DNA from: Heliopora coerulea
Lineage: Eukaryota > Cnidaria > Anthozoa > Scleralcyonacea > Helioporidae
NCBI GenBank assembly: GCA_030142905.1
Contig: JASJOG010000080.1
Coordinates: forward strand, 467,001-531,000
Direction: 5' to 3'
DNA: 64,000 nt
How positions within the stretch are numbered: the first letter of the stretch is position 1; each line of letters starts with the position of its first letter. The position numbers were made by a program, and so were the translations under genes. The notes under the pieces are model-generated. The model was not told the origin of the DNA. It made no database searches and saw only the letters and a list, made by a program, of their open reading frames with translations. Positions 20,101 to 26,889 of the stretch are shown in pieces.

Positions 20101-21033
20101 ACTATTCACAGCAAACAAATTCAAGACATTAAGCCAAAAAGCATGCTCTTAAGAAATGCCTGACATTAGACAACTGCTTTCAAATAAAGTCAAAATATTA
20201 CCATGACCAATTTTTTCATGTACTTTAATTTGAATATTGAGATTTCAAGATGATTTTCATCAGGGTACTGTATATTTCTTACTCTCATCCCAAACAGTAA
20301 TCTAGGTTCACAATCAACTCTGGTACCAAATTTTAAAGTTCCCTCAACTTCCCTGAGTCCTGGTGGGATCTTCCCACCCATCATTTTTGAATCAAATTTC
20401 AATTTCCTTATAAAAAGCTGTTTCTAACCGAGCAAAATTTGGAAGCAATTGTCAACTAATAGACAAAAGATTATCTTATTTTAAAATTTGAAAAGCTTGA
20501 TACAGCTACAAGAGAGCTATGCAATCTCAACGCTACTGGACTTTTACCCAATAACGCTAGGAAGATACTGGTCTACCTTTTTGAAAATGTGGCAGCCTTG
20601 TCTTGGAGGGCAAATGCAAATGCAACGGTGTGAGGAAAGTAGTAGAAGTTCAAGAAGTGAAATGCAAGACGTCATTGATATCCATTTTACAAAATCCAAT
20701 AAAAAGGCCGAAGAGCTTTTATAGTTTCGCCTAAAAAACTTGTCAGTACGTTCTAGTATCTGTTAGATCTCAGTGCACTATCAAGCTAGTTTAACTCGTC
20801 GAACTTACCGGTTTAGCGTCGATTTTCGCTTCGTAGAATTCAGGTCCTCGGAAGTACGAGAAGGCGGTCAAAACGTAGCCATATTTCAACTGATCTCTTT
20901 TATTATCGAGACGGAATTCAGGTGGAATGAAATCCTATAAATGCAAAAGTTCAGCGATGATTGCATTTCCTCTGCTTACTAACTTTAACAACGTTTGACC
21001 ACAAAGATTATTTTCTGCAAGGAAATTTACCAT
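160..21033 (-). CDS. WASHC5: WASH complex subunit 5 (strumpellin), 5' six exons, gene continues off the left edge
   Basis: Strumpellin is the large scaffold subunit of the WASH complex, which drives Arp2/3 actin nucleation on endosomes. I recognise it by conceptual translation of six minus-strand exons that follow the animal protein in order: the start ([13 protein letters not shown]), then [64 protein letters not shown] and [12 protein letters not shown]. Exons are 21033-20809, 18117-18011, 8171-8087, 7113-7011, 889-779 and 232-160. All have GT donors and AG acceptors, and phases agree at every junction except after exon 4, which holds 2 extra bases. Introns of 9.8 kb (intron 2) and 6.1 kb (intron 4) are filled with transposons. 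Two lesions are visible: TAG at codon 33 and the exon 4 frameshift. Intact splice sites argue against a processed pseudogene. Sequence error, polymorphism, an exitron or early decay remain possible. Confidence 0.93.
233..778. other. WASHC5 intron 5
   Basis: Non-coding spacer between exons 5 and 6; I see no gene or recognisable repeat. Short frames here do not resemble known proteins. Confidence 0.6.
779..889 (-). CDS. WASHC5: WASHC5 exon 5
   Basis: 111 nt: one base, 36 codons, two bases. Encodes [18 protein letters not shown] and [11 protein letters not shown]. Acceptor ATTTTATAG, donor GTGAGT. Phases match exon 6, and exon 4 if its extra GA is ignored. Confidence 0.92.
890..1100. other. WASHC5 intron 4, exon-proximal part
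   Basis: No feature recognised before the Penelope complex begins at about 1101. Confidence 0.5.
1101..1240 (-). repeat. Inverted terminal fragment of Penelope family B
   Basis: Reverse complement of 5953-6105: both carry the block with TCTGATGATGACTTTG, AATAAAGTC and AAGATGTCTCTATTTTTC. Two more arms of the same family lie at 14.6-15.0 kb. Together with 5172-6160 it frames the nested complex in WASHC5 intron 4 and probably represents the far end of one Penelope insertion interrupted by later ones. The hammerhead-like core here has C instead of G at the start of GAAA. Confidence 0.75.
1275..1320 (-). ncRNA. Type I hammerhead ribozyme, retrozyme monomer 1
   Basis: Read 5'-3' on the minus strand: stem I strand ACTACA, core CTGATGA, stem II GGCC-CAATA-GGCC, core GAAA, very short stem III CGG-TT-CCG closed by A15.1-U16.1, cleavage site C17 (GTC), then TGTAGT closing stem I perfectly. 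Every core base of the consensus is present, including the G10.1-C11.1 pair. Predicted cut between 1281 and 1280. The tiny stem III is typical of retrozyme ribozymes, which work best as dimers. Confidence 0.9.
1505..1550 (-). ncRNA. Type I hammerhead ribozyme, retrozyme monomer 2
   Basis: Identical to the copy at 1275-1320; cut predicted between 1511 and 1510, giving a 230-nt unit. Confidence 0.9.
1735..1780 (-). ncRNA. Type I hammerhead ribozyme, retrozyme monomer 3
   Basis: Identical core and stems; cut predicted between 1741 and 1740. Confidence 0.9.
1965..2010 (-). ncRNA. Type I hammerhead ribozyme, partial monomer 4
   Basis: Complete ribozyme inside the truncated last monomer; cut predicted between 1971 and 1970. 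Confidence 0.9.
2186..2231 (-). ncRNA. Hammerhead-like motif in inverted Penelope terminal repeat
   Basis: Same layout as the copy at 2680-2725, on the minus strand, with one substitution in stem III (CAGGCCG instead of CAGGCTG). Core CTGAAGA, GAAA and TA before the cut are kept. Confidence 0.5.
2680..2725 (+). ncRNA. Hammerhead-like ribozyme motif in Penelope 5' terminal repeat
   Basis: Stem I AGTCAC/GTGACT (6 bp), core CTGAAGA, stem II TTCTT-TCTC-AAGAT, core GAAA, short stem III CAGGCTG closed by A15.1-U16.1, A17 at the cut, about 2719/2720. All invariant core bases fit CUGANGA...GAAA...UH. The weak point is a U-U mismatch where G10.1-C11.1 is normal. Hammerheads in Penelope terminal repeats are known, so function is plausible but not certain. 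Confidence 0.6.
2871..5045 (+). pseudogene. Penelope-type reverse transcriptase with C-terminal GIY-YIG endonuclease, two nonsense codons
   Basis: One frame of 725 codons runs from ATG 2871 to TAA 5043-5045 and is broken only by TAG at 3258-3260 and TAA at 3546-3548. From 3549 on it is open for 498 residues. Reverse-transcriptase motif A reads [11 protein letters not shown] (about 3615-3647) and motif C reads YRDDGL (about 3905-3920), so the catalytic aspartates are intact. A cysteine cluster ([15 protein letters not shown]) precedes the nuclease, whose YIG half is NYIGMTS (about 4664). The product would copy its RNA at a nicked target site. Single-base origins are plausible for both stops, for example CAA to TAA at 3546. 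Intact copies elsewhere would be needed for activity. Confidence 0.88.
5072..5117 (+). ncRNA. Hammerhead-like ribozyme motif in Penelope 3' terminal repeat
   Basis: Base-for-base the same 46 nt as 2680-2725, in the second direct repeat. Cutting at both copies would release an RNA of about one element length. Confidence 0.6.
5262..5598 (+). pseudogene. GIY-YIG endonuclease C-terminal fragment (Penelope family B), frameshifted
   Basis: Frame 1 reads [21 protein letters not shown] from 5262, then the match moves to the next frame at 5326 ([16 protein letters not shown]) and stays open to TAG 5596-5598, ending [19 protein letters not shown] and the spaced cysteine/histidine pattern are typical of Penelope nucleases. 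The reverse-transcriptase part is absent. Confidence 0.7.
5974..6014 (+). ncRNA. Degenerate hammerhead-like motif in Penelope family B tail
   Basis: CTGT, CTGATGA, one extra T, stem II GACTTT-GTAAT-AAAGTC, GAAA, then TATT and ACAG, which pairs with CTGT. Copies at 1.2 kb and 14.9 kb have C or A for the G of GAAA, so those are certainly dead. The extra T and single-pair stem III make activity here doubtful. Confidence 0.3.
6296..6805. repeat. Imperfect (CAT/ATT)n microsatellite
   Basis: About 510 bp of TTATCA/TTACCA trinucleotide-type repeats. The long open frames here (polyMet/Ile or Asn/Asp-Gly) are a by-product of the repeat and not genes. Confidence 0.95.
7011..7113 (-). CDS. WASHC5: WASHC5 exon 4, frame broken by a 2-nt GA expansion
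   Basis: Acceptor ATTACAAG, donor GTAATG. Reads [16 protein letters not shown] and continues KFDGDVRER, after which the conserved block is displaced by two bases. The run GAGAGAGAGG on the minus strand has one GA unit more than the conserved frame needs. Without it the exon would be 101 nt and end in phase 2, as exon 5 requires. With it the shifted frame reaches a stop in exon 6. A dinucleotide slip in the assembly is a simple explanation; a real mutation cannot be excluded. Confidence 0.88.
7321..7396 (-). pseudogene. tRNA-like head of SINE, inverted unit
   Basis: 76 nt with a full acceptor stem (GAGTCTC/GGGGCTC), A box TAGCTCAATGG and B box GGTTCGATCC. The anticodon loop reads CCGGTCA, formally GGT (Thr), but position 33 is C instead of T and the anticodon stem has a mismatch, so it is unlikely to be a working tRNA. 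Confidence 0.75.
7625..7700 (+). pseudogene. tRNA-like head of SINE, direct unit 1
   Basis: Same 76-nt tRNA-like sequence as 7321-7396 in the opposite orientation; A and B boxes intact, so polymerase III transcription is possible. Confidence 0.75.
7853..7928 (+). pseudogene. tRNA-like head of SINE, direct unit 2
   Basis: Identical to the unit 228 bp upstream; followed by the unit tail that ends at the 16-bp target duplication. Confidence 0.75.
8087..8171 (-). CDS. WASHC5: WASHC5 exon 3
   Basis: 85 nt. One base completes the arginine codon begun in exon 2, then 28 codons from [18 protein letters not shown] to NADGKQLM. Acceptor TTCTTACAG, donor GTACAG. The SINE array ends about 60 bp into the following intron. 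Confidence 0.92.
8802..9981 (+). mobile_element. Internally deleted hAT transposon
   Basis: Ends TAGGGATGAGCCGAT (8802) and the complement of CAGAGATGAGCCGAT (to 9981) form terminal inverted repeats. Flanks GAGACACG and GAGGCGGG match at 5 of 8 bases, an eroded 8-bp target duplication. Both subterminal regions are packed with AATCGGC/GCCGATT motifs (about a dozen), probable transposase binding sites. In WASHC5 intron 2. Confidence 0.8.
9186..9763 (+). pseudogene. hAT transposase remnant: BED finger joined to C-terminal dimerisation region
   Basis: The BED-type finger starts in one frame ([10 protein letters not shown], about 9186) and continues in another ([15 protein letters not shown], then NHLHKH), a frameshift near 9216. 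After about 100 residues the protein jumps directly to the hAT C-terminal block ([22 protein letters not shown], then [20 protein letters not shown]), ending at TGA 9761-9763. The RNase H-like catalytic core is missing, so this is a deletion derivative. Confidence 0.8.
9990..12289. other. WASHC5 intron 2, unassigned
   Basis: AT-rich, scattered short frames only, one A run near 10,925. I recognise no gene or repeat family. Confidence 0.5.
12290..13790 (-). pseudogene. Decayed LINE (non-LTR retrotransposon) 3' half
   Basis: Minus-strand fragments in several frames: reverse-transcriptase motif A region ([14 protein letters not shown], about 13,500), then about 1 kb of decayed coding sequence, then the conserved tail ([61 protein letters not shown]). 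The 3' end at 12,290 carries ATG/ATGA short repeats, as in RTE-like LINEs. Frameshifts and stops throughout; 5' truncated. Confidence 0.85.
13791..14590. other. WASHC5 intron 2, unassigned
   Basis: No coding or repeat signature recognised. Confidence 0.5.
14590..14985. mobile_element. Short Penelope family B derivative with inverted arms
   Basis: Left arm (about 14,610-14,722) is the inverted family B end. The right part (14,724-14,985) repeats GATAATTAATTAG, the CTGATGATGAC stem and AAGATGTCTC in direct orientation. It is a coding-free miniature of the 1.1-6.1 kb element; the core reads AAAA instead of GAAA. Confidence 0.7.
15583..16479 (+). CDS. Crypton-type tyrosine recombinase (DUF3504, KCTD1/KIAA1958-like), C-terminus cut by TAG
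   Basis: Cut-and-join recombinase of a Crypton DNA transposon. Numbering from an upstream GTG at 15565, the catalytic set of tyrosine recombinases is visible: arginines at 128-131 ([13 protein letters not shown]), H254-x-x-R257 ([12 protein letters not shown]), H280 and Y289 ([13 protein letters not shown]). The first ATG is 15583. An in-frame TAG at 16477-16479 follows CSEV, but the same frame stays open to 16689 and encodes the C-terminal tail. The N-terminal exon usual in coral homologues is not seen upstream. In WASHC5 intron 2, opposite strand. The catalytic region is complete; activity is uncertain. Confidence 0.85.
   Translation: MTTGQLDENLRRFYAEARTKDKQEYSKPALLGFRHGVERNLNNPPFNRGIKIASNPRFTRSNHTLDAKIKQLKQISKENVQHKPPLEQEDLAKLKTSGVFDLNYPLSLLRCVWFHAVLYWCRRGRKGQRSLTINSFTFEVDSSGRRYVKMTHDEPSKNHPGGANDVSSNEEARMYATDQEVDGYKALAFYLKKVKPNFPALFQYPVGKSWKPTNTIWFENRPLGVNKLGRMMADISEAAGLSRIYTNHSVRATAITLWSNAGIPNRHIMAISGHRNEQSLVHYNERPSSSQLRNCSEV
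16477..16689 (+). pseudogene. C-terminal tail of the Crypton recombinase beyond the TAG
   Basis: The same frame continues for 69 sense codons to TAG 16687-16689. It is Ser/Ala-rich and ends with [16 protein letters not shown], a tail typical of this family. It is the tail of 15583-16479 separated by one nonsense codon. Confidence 0.7.
16951..17137. repeat. Near-perfect 187-bp palindrome (hairpin MITE-like)
   Basis: Left arm 16951-17040 and right arm 17043-17137 are inverted copies (GGGTGCTTTTATGGAGTTAT, GCACGAAAGATGTT and so on). No coding potential. A second, shorter hairpin (ATAACTGCCATAACTGAT and its complement) sits at about 17,192-17,255. Confidence 0.8.
17260..18010. other. WASHC5 intron 2, exon-proximal
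   Basis: Nothing recognised. Confidence 0.5.
18011..18117 (-). CDS. WASHC5: WASHC5 exon 2
   Basis: Acceptor ...TTACTTCAG precedes GAG CTT CAA; encodes [12 protein letters not shown] to YKYITDLN plus two bases (phase 2), donor GTACAG. Close match to the corresponding strumpellin block. Confidence 0.92.
18118..19166. other. WASHC5 intron 1, part
   Basis: AT-rich intron DNA without recognised features. Confidence 0.5.
19171..19755 (+). mobile_element. Solo LTR (585 bp) with 4-bp target duplication
   Basis: Begins TGTTACGTGAC and ends CAGTAACA (terminal TGTTAC/GTAACA), flanked by CATG at 19167-19170 and 19756-19759. It contains TATATAAG at 19437-19444 and an AATAAA signal near 19,720, the order expected of an LTR on the plus strand. 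No internal retroviral or Gypsy-type genes remain. Inserted antisense in WASHC5 intron 1. Confidence 0.85.
19274..19444 (+). promoter_or_regulatory. LTR promoter with AP-1 and CRE motifs
   Basis: TGACTCA (19274), TGAGTCA (19309 and 19344) and the palindromic CRE TGACGTCA (19413) precede TATATAAG (19437). The two TGAGTCA sites lie in a roughly 35-bp tandem repeat. The spacing resembles a stress- or cAMP-responsive LTR promoter; use is not shown. Confidence 0.55.
19760..20808. other. WASHC5 intron 1, part
   Basis: No supported gene; the frame at 20488-20724 resembles nothing known to me. Confidence 0.5.
20809..21033 (-). CDS. WASHC5: WASHC5 exon 1 with in-frame TAG
   Basis: Starts at ATG 21033-21031 and ends phase 0 at the donor GTAAG (20808 downward), 75 codons. 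Residues 1-32 and 34-75 align well with animal strumpellin without length change, but codon 33 (20937-20935) is TAG where a serine is usual. The 45 nt 20979-20935 begin with a good donor (GTAAGC) and end with a good acceptor (TTTATAG), and 45 is a multiple of three, so splicing them out would remove the stop and keep the frame. The 45 nt also encode conserved strumpellin residues, so a substitution or sequence error is equally possible. Confidence 0.88.
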
Positions 21034-21058
21034 TTTGAAAATGATGACTGAAATTACC

Positions 21059-21193
21059 TCACGTGACGCCAGTGCGTAAGGCATGTTCGTAGACAGCTGT
21101 CGGAAAATATCGTTTCATGATCGTTTCACGATAGTTTCTGCACTTGACGGCCCCTTTACCCGATATGATTGTAGCTTGTCGCTCTGGAGCCAT
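21059..21193 (-). promoter_or_regulatory. WASHC5 upstream region: CACGTG E-box and a possible 44-codon upstream ORF
   Basis: A CACGTG E-box (21060-21065) lies 27 bp upstream of the WASHC5 ATG. An ATG at 21193 opens a 44-codon frame ending in a TGA (21059-21061) that touches the E-box. Whether either is used depends on the transcription start, which the sequence does not show. Confidence 0.3.
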
Positions 21194-22060
21194 CCCTTTG
21201 ACCTCTTGGGATGATCTGGGATGAACTAAAATAAGAATTGGGATGAACTTGGGATGAACTAGGATAGGAATTTTTTTGGCCTCAACAAATCGGGCGATAT
21301 TTTTTACTCACTGAACTCCGGGTTTTTTTTCCCTCGCCTGTAGTAGATGCAGGACATTTTTTTTATTTAAATTGATGTTCTTTTGCAAGTTATATTTTTC
21401 AGGATAAGGTGGGTCACATTTCTCAATTGCCGCAACATCCCGCATGTTTAGATGACAGTATCAAAATTTAAGTATCTAAATTCTTAAATTAATTTAATTT
21501 CTTAAATTGCATTTAAACCCTCCGCAGTTTTTACTTTTTGTGTAGAGAAAGCATGGGAGCTGATAAGTTCTTTTACAATTTTTTGATTTAGTACATTCAT
21601 TTTGAAGATTTACCACTTTAAATGCGCCAATTTGCATGAAAAAGTAAATATTTACATTTGCTACCATTTTTTTGATGGAAGAAGATCAGCTCCTGTAGCT
21701 TACTGTATGTAAGCACCCATTTACAATATACGATTATCGGGCTAAATTGCAGAAAACTCGTTCACTAACCATCTCACCACTACGTCGCCACAATATCTTT
21801 GGGATACGCTGAATCAGGTTTACTGAATACTGAGGCCAGGTAACCGTGTAGATACTGGGATAGAAAAAATTAAGAACTTTGTTCATCGGATAATTATTTC
21901 CAAGTCACACTGTGTTCAAGTTATCCCAACCGATTAAGCAGGAAAGAAGTTTCAGCGAGCGAACGAGGGAGACAAATTCGTTTATGGAATTTTATTTGAA
22001 GTCTTGTTTTCCTTACACGAGATCTAGTTACTTTCTTACCATTTGAACTCATAAAAACTC
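21194..22060. other. Region upstream of WASHC5, unassigned
   Basis: Contains a short GGGATGAACT repeat near 21,220-21,265. No gene seen on either strand. Confidence 0.5.
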
Positions 22061-22063
22061 ATA

Positions 22064-22877
22064 AAGTTAGAATCCCGCTAACTCAAACTATTTCTCATTG
22101 CCCTTCGTAGTTCGAGTTAGCGGAGGTTTGAGTTGTCAGGGAGGATGTTGAATTTCAAGTACCCTGTTAACAGTTTATAAGGTATCGTGGTTATAAGAAT
22201 CGCCCACTGTTACAAGTCATTTCGGTACAGTCAGTTAAGAATATTTTAATTTTTCTTCATGGATAGAGTTGAATGTGTTGTCTTGAATAGTTATATTACC
22301 ATATTGCAATGTCTGCCACTATGCAGTTGAACAACTGTTTATAATAAAATGACTATTCCAGGATACATATTCGTGTTCAGTAAATACTTAATTCTTTTAC
22401 ATGCGGCTGTACAAATTTCTAAAAGCCCTACGAAACAAATTGGATAAACTAGAGCAATTATGACGCGCTACTCACTGCTAATTTGTGGGACATTTTAACA
22501 ATCGTGGCATAATATTCACCCCGGATAATCGCCCTTGAAAAGTCATTCCTGGTGTTGAATTATGTTTCCATGCGTTGTCACGTTGTTATCAGTAAAGATT
22601 CAAGATTTCGACCAGTCAAACCACTGCGCCCTGACACTTTCAGGTTTACCGACAAACGTTTTCAAATTAGGGTTCCAATCAACGGATATAAATTTGAGCC
22701 AAAGGAGTATAAATTTAGGTTCGAGTTAGCGCGGAGTTCGAATTAACTGATTTCGAGTTATAAGATAGTAAATGACAGGGGTCCGGGAAATGAGATCAAA
22801 TCCAGTGGAAGTTGAATTTGGTTCGAGTTAGCGAAGAGTTCGAGTTAACATAGTTCGAGTTAGTGAGGTTCTACTGT
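22064..22877. mobile_element. Pogo/Tigger-like MITE, about 0.8 kb
   Basis: Left end (GTTAGAATCCCGCTAACTC) and the reverse complement of the right end (AGTAGAACCTCACTAACTC) are related terminal repeats. TTCGAGTTAGCG-type motifs repeat at both ends. No transposase remains. Exact ends and TA duplication are not clean. Confidence 0.55.
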
Positions 22878-24279
22878 ATTTTGACAATATTTATAGCTGT
22901 CGGCCAAATACTGCCAAGAAACACAAAAAAGCAATGTTGGACGGGTTATTTCAGTTTGAAAAGCGAACTTTCCGCTACAATTTGGTAAAAATTCTTCTAG
23001 ACTTCACTGGCAAGGAAGCATTATCCATTTTCTAAAATTTCTGAAGGATAATTAAACTACCGTCATGCACTGTCAAACGGTCCAAAGTGTCCTGCGGTTT
23101 CCGACTACAATCCATTGTTCTACCCTGAGAAACCAGGAGTTATCGTTCCAGTCTTTTTAGAGTTCAGTTCATGTTATATTCTGCTGACTTCTGCTGACTA
23201 GATATTCTGTTATTTTAGAATGGCTTTCTGCTGGTTGAATTTATGTCCCACAAGTTCAGATTCTGTCCAATGGTTACAAATTGTGTTCTGTTACTACGAA
23301 AGCTGTCTTGCTTCCTGCAAGCTAGAATTTCGTTTGACTGTTCTGTATTTGATTTGGCTTCAAGAACTATGATGGGCGAGCTTCAAATTTAATGCTGTTT
23401 GTGTTTCGTCTTTAATCCTGCGGCAGCTCAAATTTGAGAACACAAGTCGTTAACTAATTATCGGCCTATGTAACGCTCCATACGGCCATTGATCGATATC
23501 GATATTGCTGAGCTCGGTTTTTATCAAAGACCAAACAAATGTCGCATAATACTATCTGGAACGATCTGTTTTACTAATCGAAGCGATTTTAGGACAGTCC
23601 CTTGATACTTAAAAACCAAACAAGTATTTGACATTCCAGGAAATTTTTTTGGCAAAGCAAATGAATTAAAAAACAGCTTACTTCTTACTCATAATTTTAG
23701 ACGAATACTTCCTAAGCCCCTTGTTTCCATCTTCAATAATAACCAACGGTGTAAAGAAAGGAAACACTGTGTGTACAAAATATGTTGTCCAAAAGGACTC
23801 ATAAATCGTCCACAATTCTGCTAAAAACGCAGATCAGTGGTTATTGGCACTAGTAGTTGGACTCATAAATTCCAATTATGGGGACACTTCTCGCAATTGA
23901 AACTCAGTGCGGCAAACCAGTCCAGTTTTCTATAGGTCAATCCACAGCGCAGTGGTTTCTTAGCAAAACAAAACAAAATAGAACAAACAACGAAAGGAAA
24001 AAACATTGTGCACGATAAGGGGCTAAAAAGAATATTCAGATTGGGTCCTGCTGTTTCAAATTGTGTTCCGTTAGTACGACTGCTGTTTTGCAAGATCAGA
24101 TCATCTTCTGCAAGCTCGAATTTTGTTTCACTGTTATGTATTTTATTTGCCTTCCCGATCTATGATAGGCGAGTTTCAAATTTAATGCTGTTTGTGTTTC
24201 GTCTTTACAACCGCGGTAGCTCAACTTTGAAAACACAAGCCGTTAACTAGATATTGACCAACATAGTGCTCCATACGAC

Positions 24280-24520
24280 CAGGCCCGCAGAGAGAGAGAG
24301 AGGAGGGGGGAGAAAGGGGGGCAGATTTCCCCAGGGCCTCGTACTCTGAGGGGTCTCAGATTGTAAGGGCCTTATTCTTAACAATTCCTCAAAATGTCTT
24401 GAAGGCCTTAATCCCGAATGAAACTCTTTTTGGCGCAAAGGCCATAATCTGATGGTTGGGGGGGAGGGCAACTGGATGCCCACTTTGCCTCGGGCCTCCA
24501 GTTGCCTCTCTGCGGGCCTA
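24280..24520. mobile_element. hAT-like MITE in tandem unit 1
   Basis: Termini CAGGCCCGCAGAG and the complement of TAGGCCCGCAGAG; 8-bp flanks CATACGAC and CATACAAC, as expected of hAT. Units without the insert read through CATACAACC uninterrupted (25,311), confirming the ends. No transposase. Confidence 0.8.
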
Positions 24521-26099
24521 CATACAACCACGGATCGATATCGATATTGCTTGGCTCGGTTATTATCAAAGACCAAACAAATGTCGCATAATACTATCTG
24601 GGACGATCCGTTTTCCTGAACGAAGCAATTTTAGGATAATCCCTTTACACTTAAAAACCAAACGAGTATTTGACATTGTAGGAAATTTTTTGGGCAAAGC
24701 AATGAATTAAAAAACAGCTTACTTCTTCCTTATAATCTCAGACAAATACTTCTTAAGCCCCCTGGTTCCATCTTCAATAATAACCAAAAGTGTAAAGAAA
24801 GGAAACACTGAGCATGCAAAATATGTTGTCCGAAAGGACTCATAAATCGCCCACAATTCTGCTAAAATCCCAGTCAGTGGTCATTGGCACTAGTAGTTGG
24901 ACTCATAAATTCCAATTCTATGCACACTTCTCGCAATTGAAGCGCAGTGGGGCAAACCAGTCCAGTTTTCTATTGGTCAATCCACAGCGCAGTCGTTTCT
25001 TAGCAAAACAAAACAAAATAGAACAAACAACGAAAGGAAAAAACATTGTGCACGATAAGGGGCTAAAAAAATATTCAGATTGTGTCCTGCTATTTCAAAT
25101 TGTGTTTCGTTAGTACGACTGCTGTTTTGCAAGATCAGATTATCTTCTGCAAGCTCGAATTTTGTTTGACTGTTCTGTATTTTATTTGCCTTCCCGACCT
25201 ATGGTAGGTGAGTTTCAAATTTAATGCTGTTTGTGTTTCGTCTTTAATCCCGCGGTAGCTCAACTTTGAAAACACAAGTCGTTAACTGGATATTGACCCA
25301 CATAGTGCTCCATACAACCACAGATCGATATCGATATTGCTGAGCTCGGTTATTATCAAAGACCAAAAAAATGTCGGGTAATACTATCCGGGACGACCCG
25401 TTTACTTGAAGGAAGTGACTTTAGTATAGTCCCTTGATACTTAAAAACCAAACGAGTATTTGACATTACTGAAAAGTTTTTGGGCAAAGCAATGAATTAA
25501 AAAACAGCTTGTTTCCTAGGCGAATACTTCTGAGGCCCCCTGGTTCCCTCTTCAATAATAAAAAACGGTGTAAAGAAAGGAAACACTGAGCATACAAAAT
25601 ATGTTCTCCGAAAGGACTCATAAATCGCCCACAATTATTCTAAAAACCCAGATAAGTGGCCGTTGGCATTAGCAGACGGACTCATAAATTCCAATTCTGG
25701 AGACACTTCTCGCAATTAAAACGCAGTGCGGCAAAGCAGTCCAGTTTTCTATTGGTCAATCCACAGCGCAGTTGTTTCTTAGCAACACAAAACAAAATAG
25801 AGGGAACAGCGAGAGGAAAAAACATTGTGCACGATAAGGGGCTAAAAAAAATATTCAGATTGTGTCCTGCTGTTTCAAATCGTGTTCCCTTAGTACGACT
25901 GCTGTTTTGCAAGATCAGATTATCTTCTGCAAGCTCGAATTTTGTTTGACTGTTCTGTTTTTTATTTGCCTTCCCGATCTATGATAGGCGAGTTTCAAAT
26001 TTAATGCTGTTTGTGCTTCGTCTTTAATCCCGCGGTAGCTCACCTTTTGAAAACACAAGTCGTTAACTGGATATTGACCAACATAGTGCTCCATACGAC

Positions 26100-26343
26100 C
26101 AGGGCCGCAGAGAGAGTGGGGGGGGGGGGGGGGGGAGCAAGAGGGCAGATTTCCCCAGGGCCTCGTACTCTGAGGGGTCTCAGATTGTAAGGGCCTTATT
26201 CTTAACAATTCCTCAAAATGTCTTGAAGGCCTTAATCCCGAATGAAACTTTTTTTGGCGCAAAGGCCATAATCTGATTGTTGGGGGGAGGGCCTCTGGAT
26301 GCCCACTTTGCCTCGGGCCTCCAGTTGCCTCTCTGCAGGCCTG
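26100..26343. mobile_element. hAT-like MITE in tandem unit 3
   Basis: Same element at the same target position as 24280-24520, with a run of about 20 G near 26,118. It therefore spread by duplication of the 1.83-kb unit and not by independent insertion. Confidence 0.8.
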
Positions 26344-26889
26344 CATATAACCACTGATCAATATCGATATTGCTTAGCTCGGTTATTATCAAAGACCAAA
26401 CAAATGTCGCATAATACTGTCCGAGACGATCCGTTTTCCTGAACGAAGCAATTTTAGGATAATCCCTTTACACTTAAAAACCAAACAAGTATTTGACATT
26501 GCAGGAAATTTCTTGGGCAAAGCAATGAATTAAAAAACAGCTTACTTCTTGCTTATAATCTTAGACGAATACTTCTTAAGCCCCCTGGTTTCATCTTCAA
26601 TAATAACCAACGGTGTAAAGAAAGGAAACACTGTGTGTACAAAATATGTTGTCCGAAAGGACTCATAAATCATCCACAATTCAGCTAAAAACCCAGATCA
26701 TTGGCATTAGCAGATGGACTCATAAATTCCAATTCTATGGACACTTCTCGCAATTGAAACGCAGTGGGGCAAAGCAGTCCGGTGTTCTATAGGTCAATCC
26801 ACAACGCAGTTGTTTCTTAGCAAAACAAAACAAAATAGAACAAACAGCAAAACGAAAAATTAATAAGCACGATAAGGGGTTAAAAATAC

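Larger units (their letters stand above)
23270..26885. repeat. Tandem array, four copies of a roughly 790-bp unit in a 1.83-kb higher-order repeat
   Basis: The landmark GATCGATATCGATATTGCT-like block recurs at 23,491, 24,533, 25,323 and 26,355 (spacings about 1042, 790, 1034). Every second unit is longer because it contains a roughly 240-bp MITE. Blocks such as GTGCACGATAAGGGGCTAAA and TTCGTCTTTAATCC recur with several percent divergence. Short frames here lack conservation between copies, so I call no genes. Confidence 0.85.

Noticed and set aside
24247..24576. 109-codon minus-strand frame and the related 148-codon frame at 25,915-26,361
   Set aside because: Both run across the MITE borders, and reading is not conserved between tandem units.
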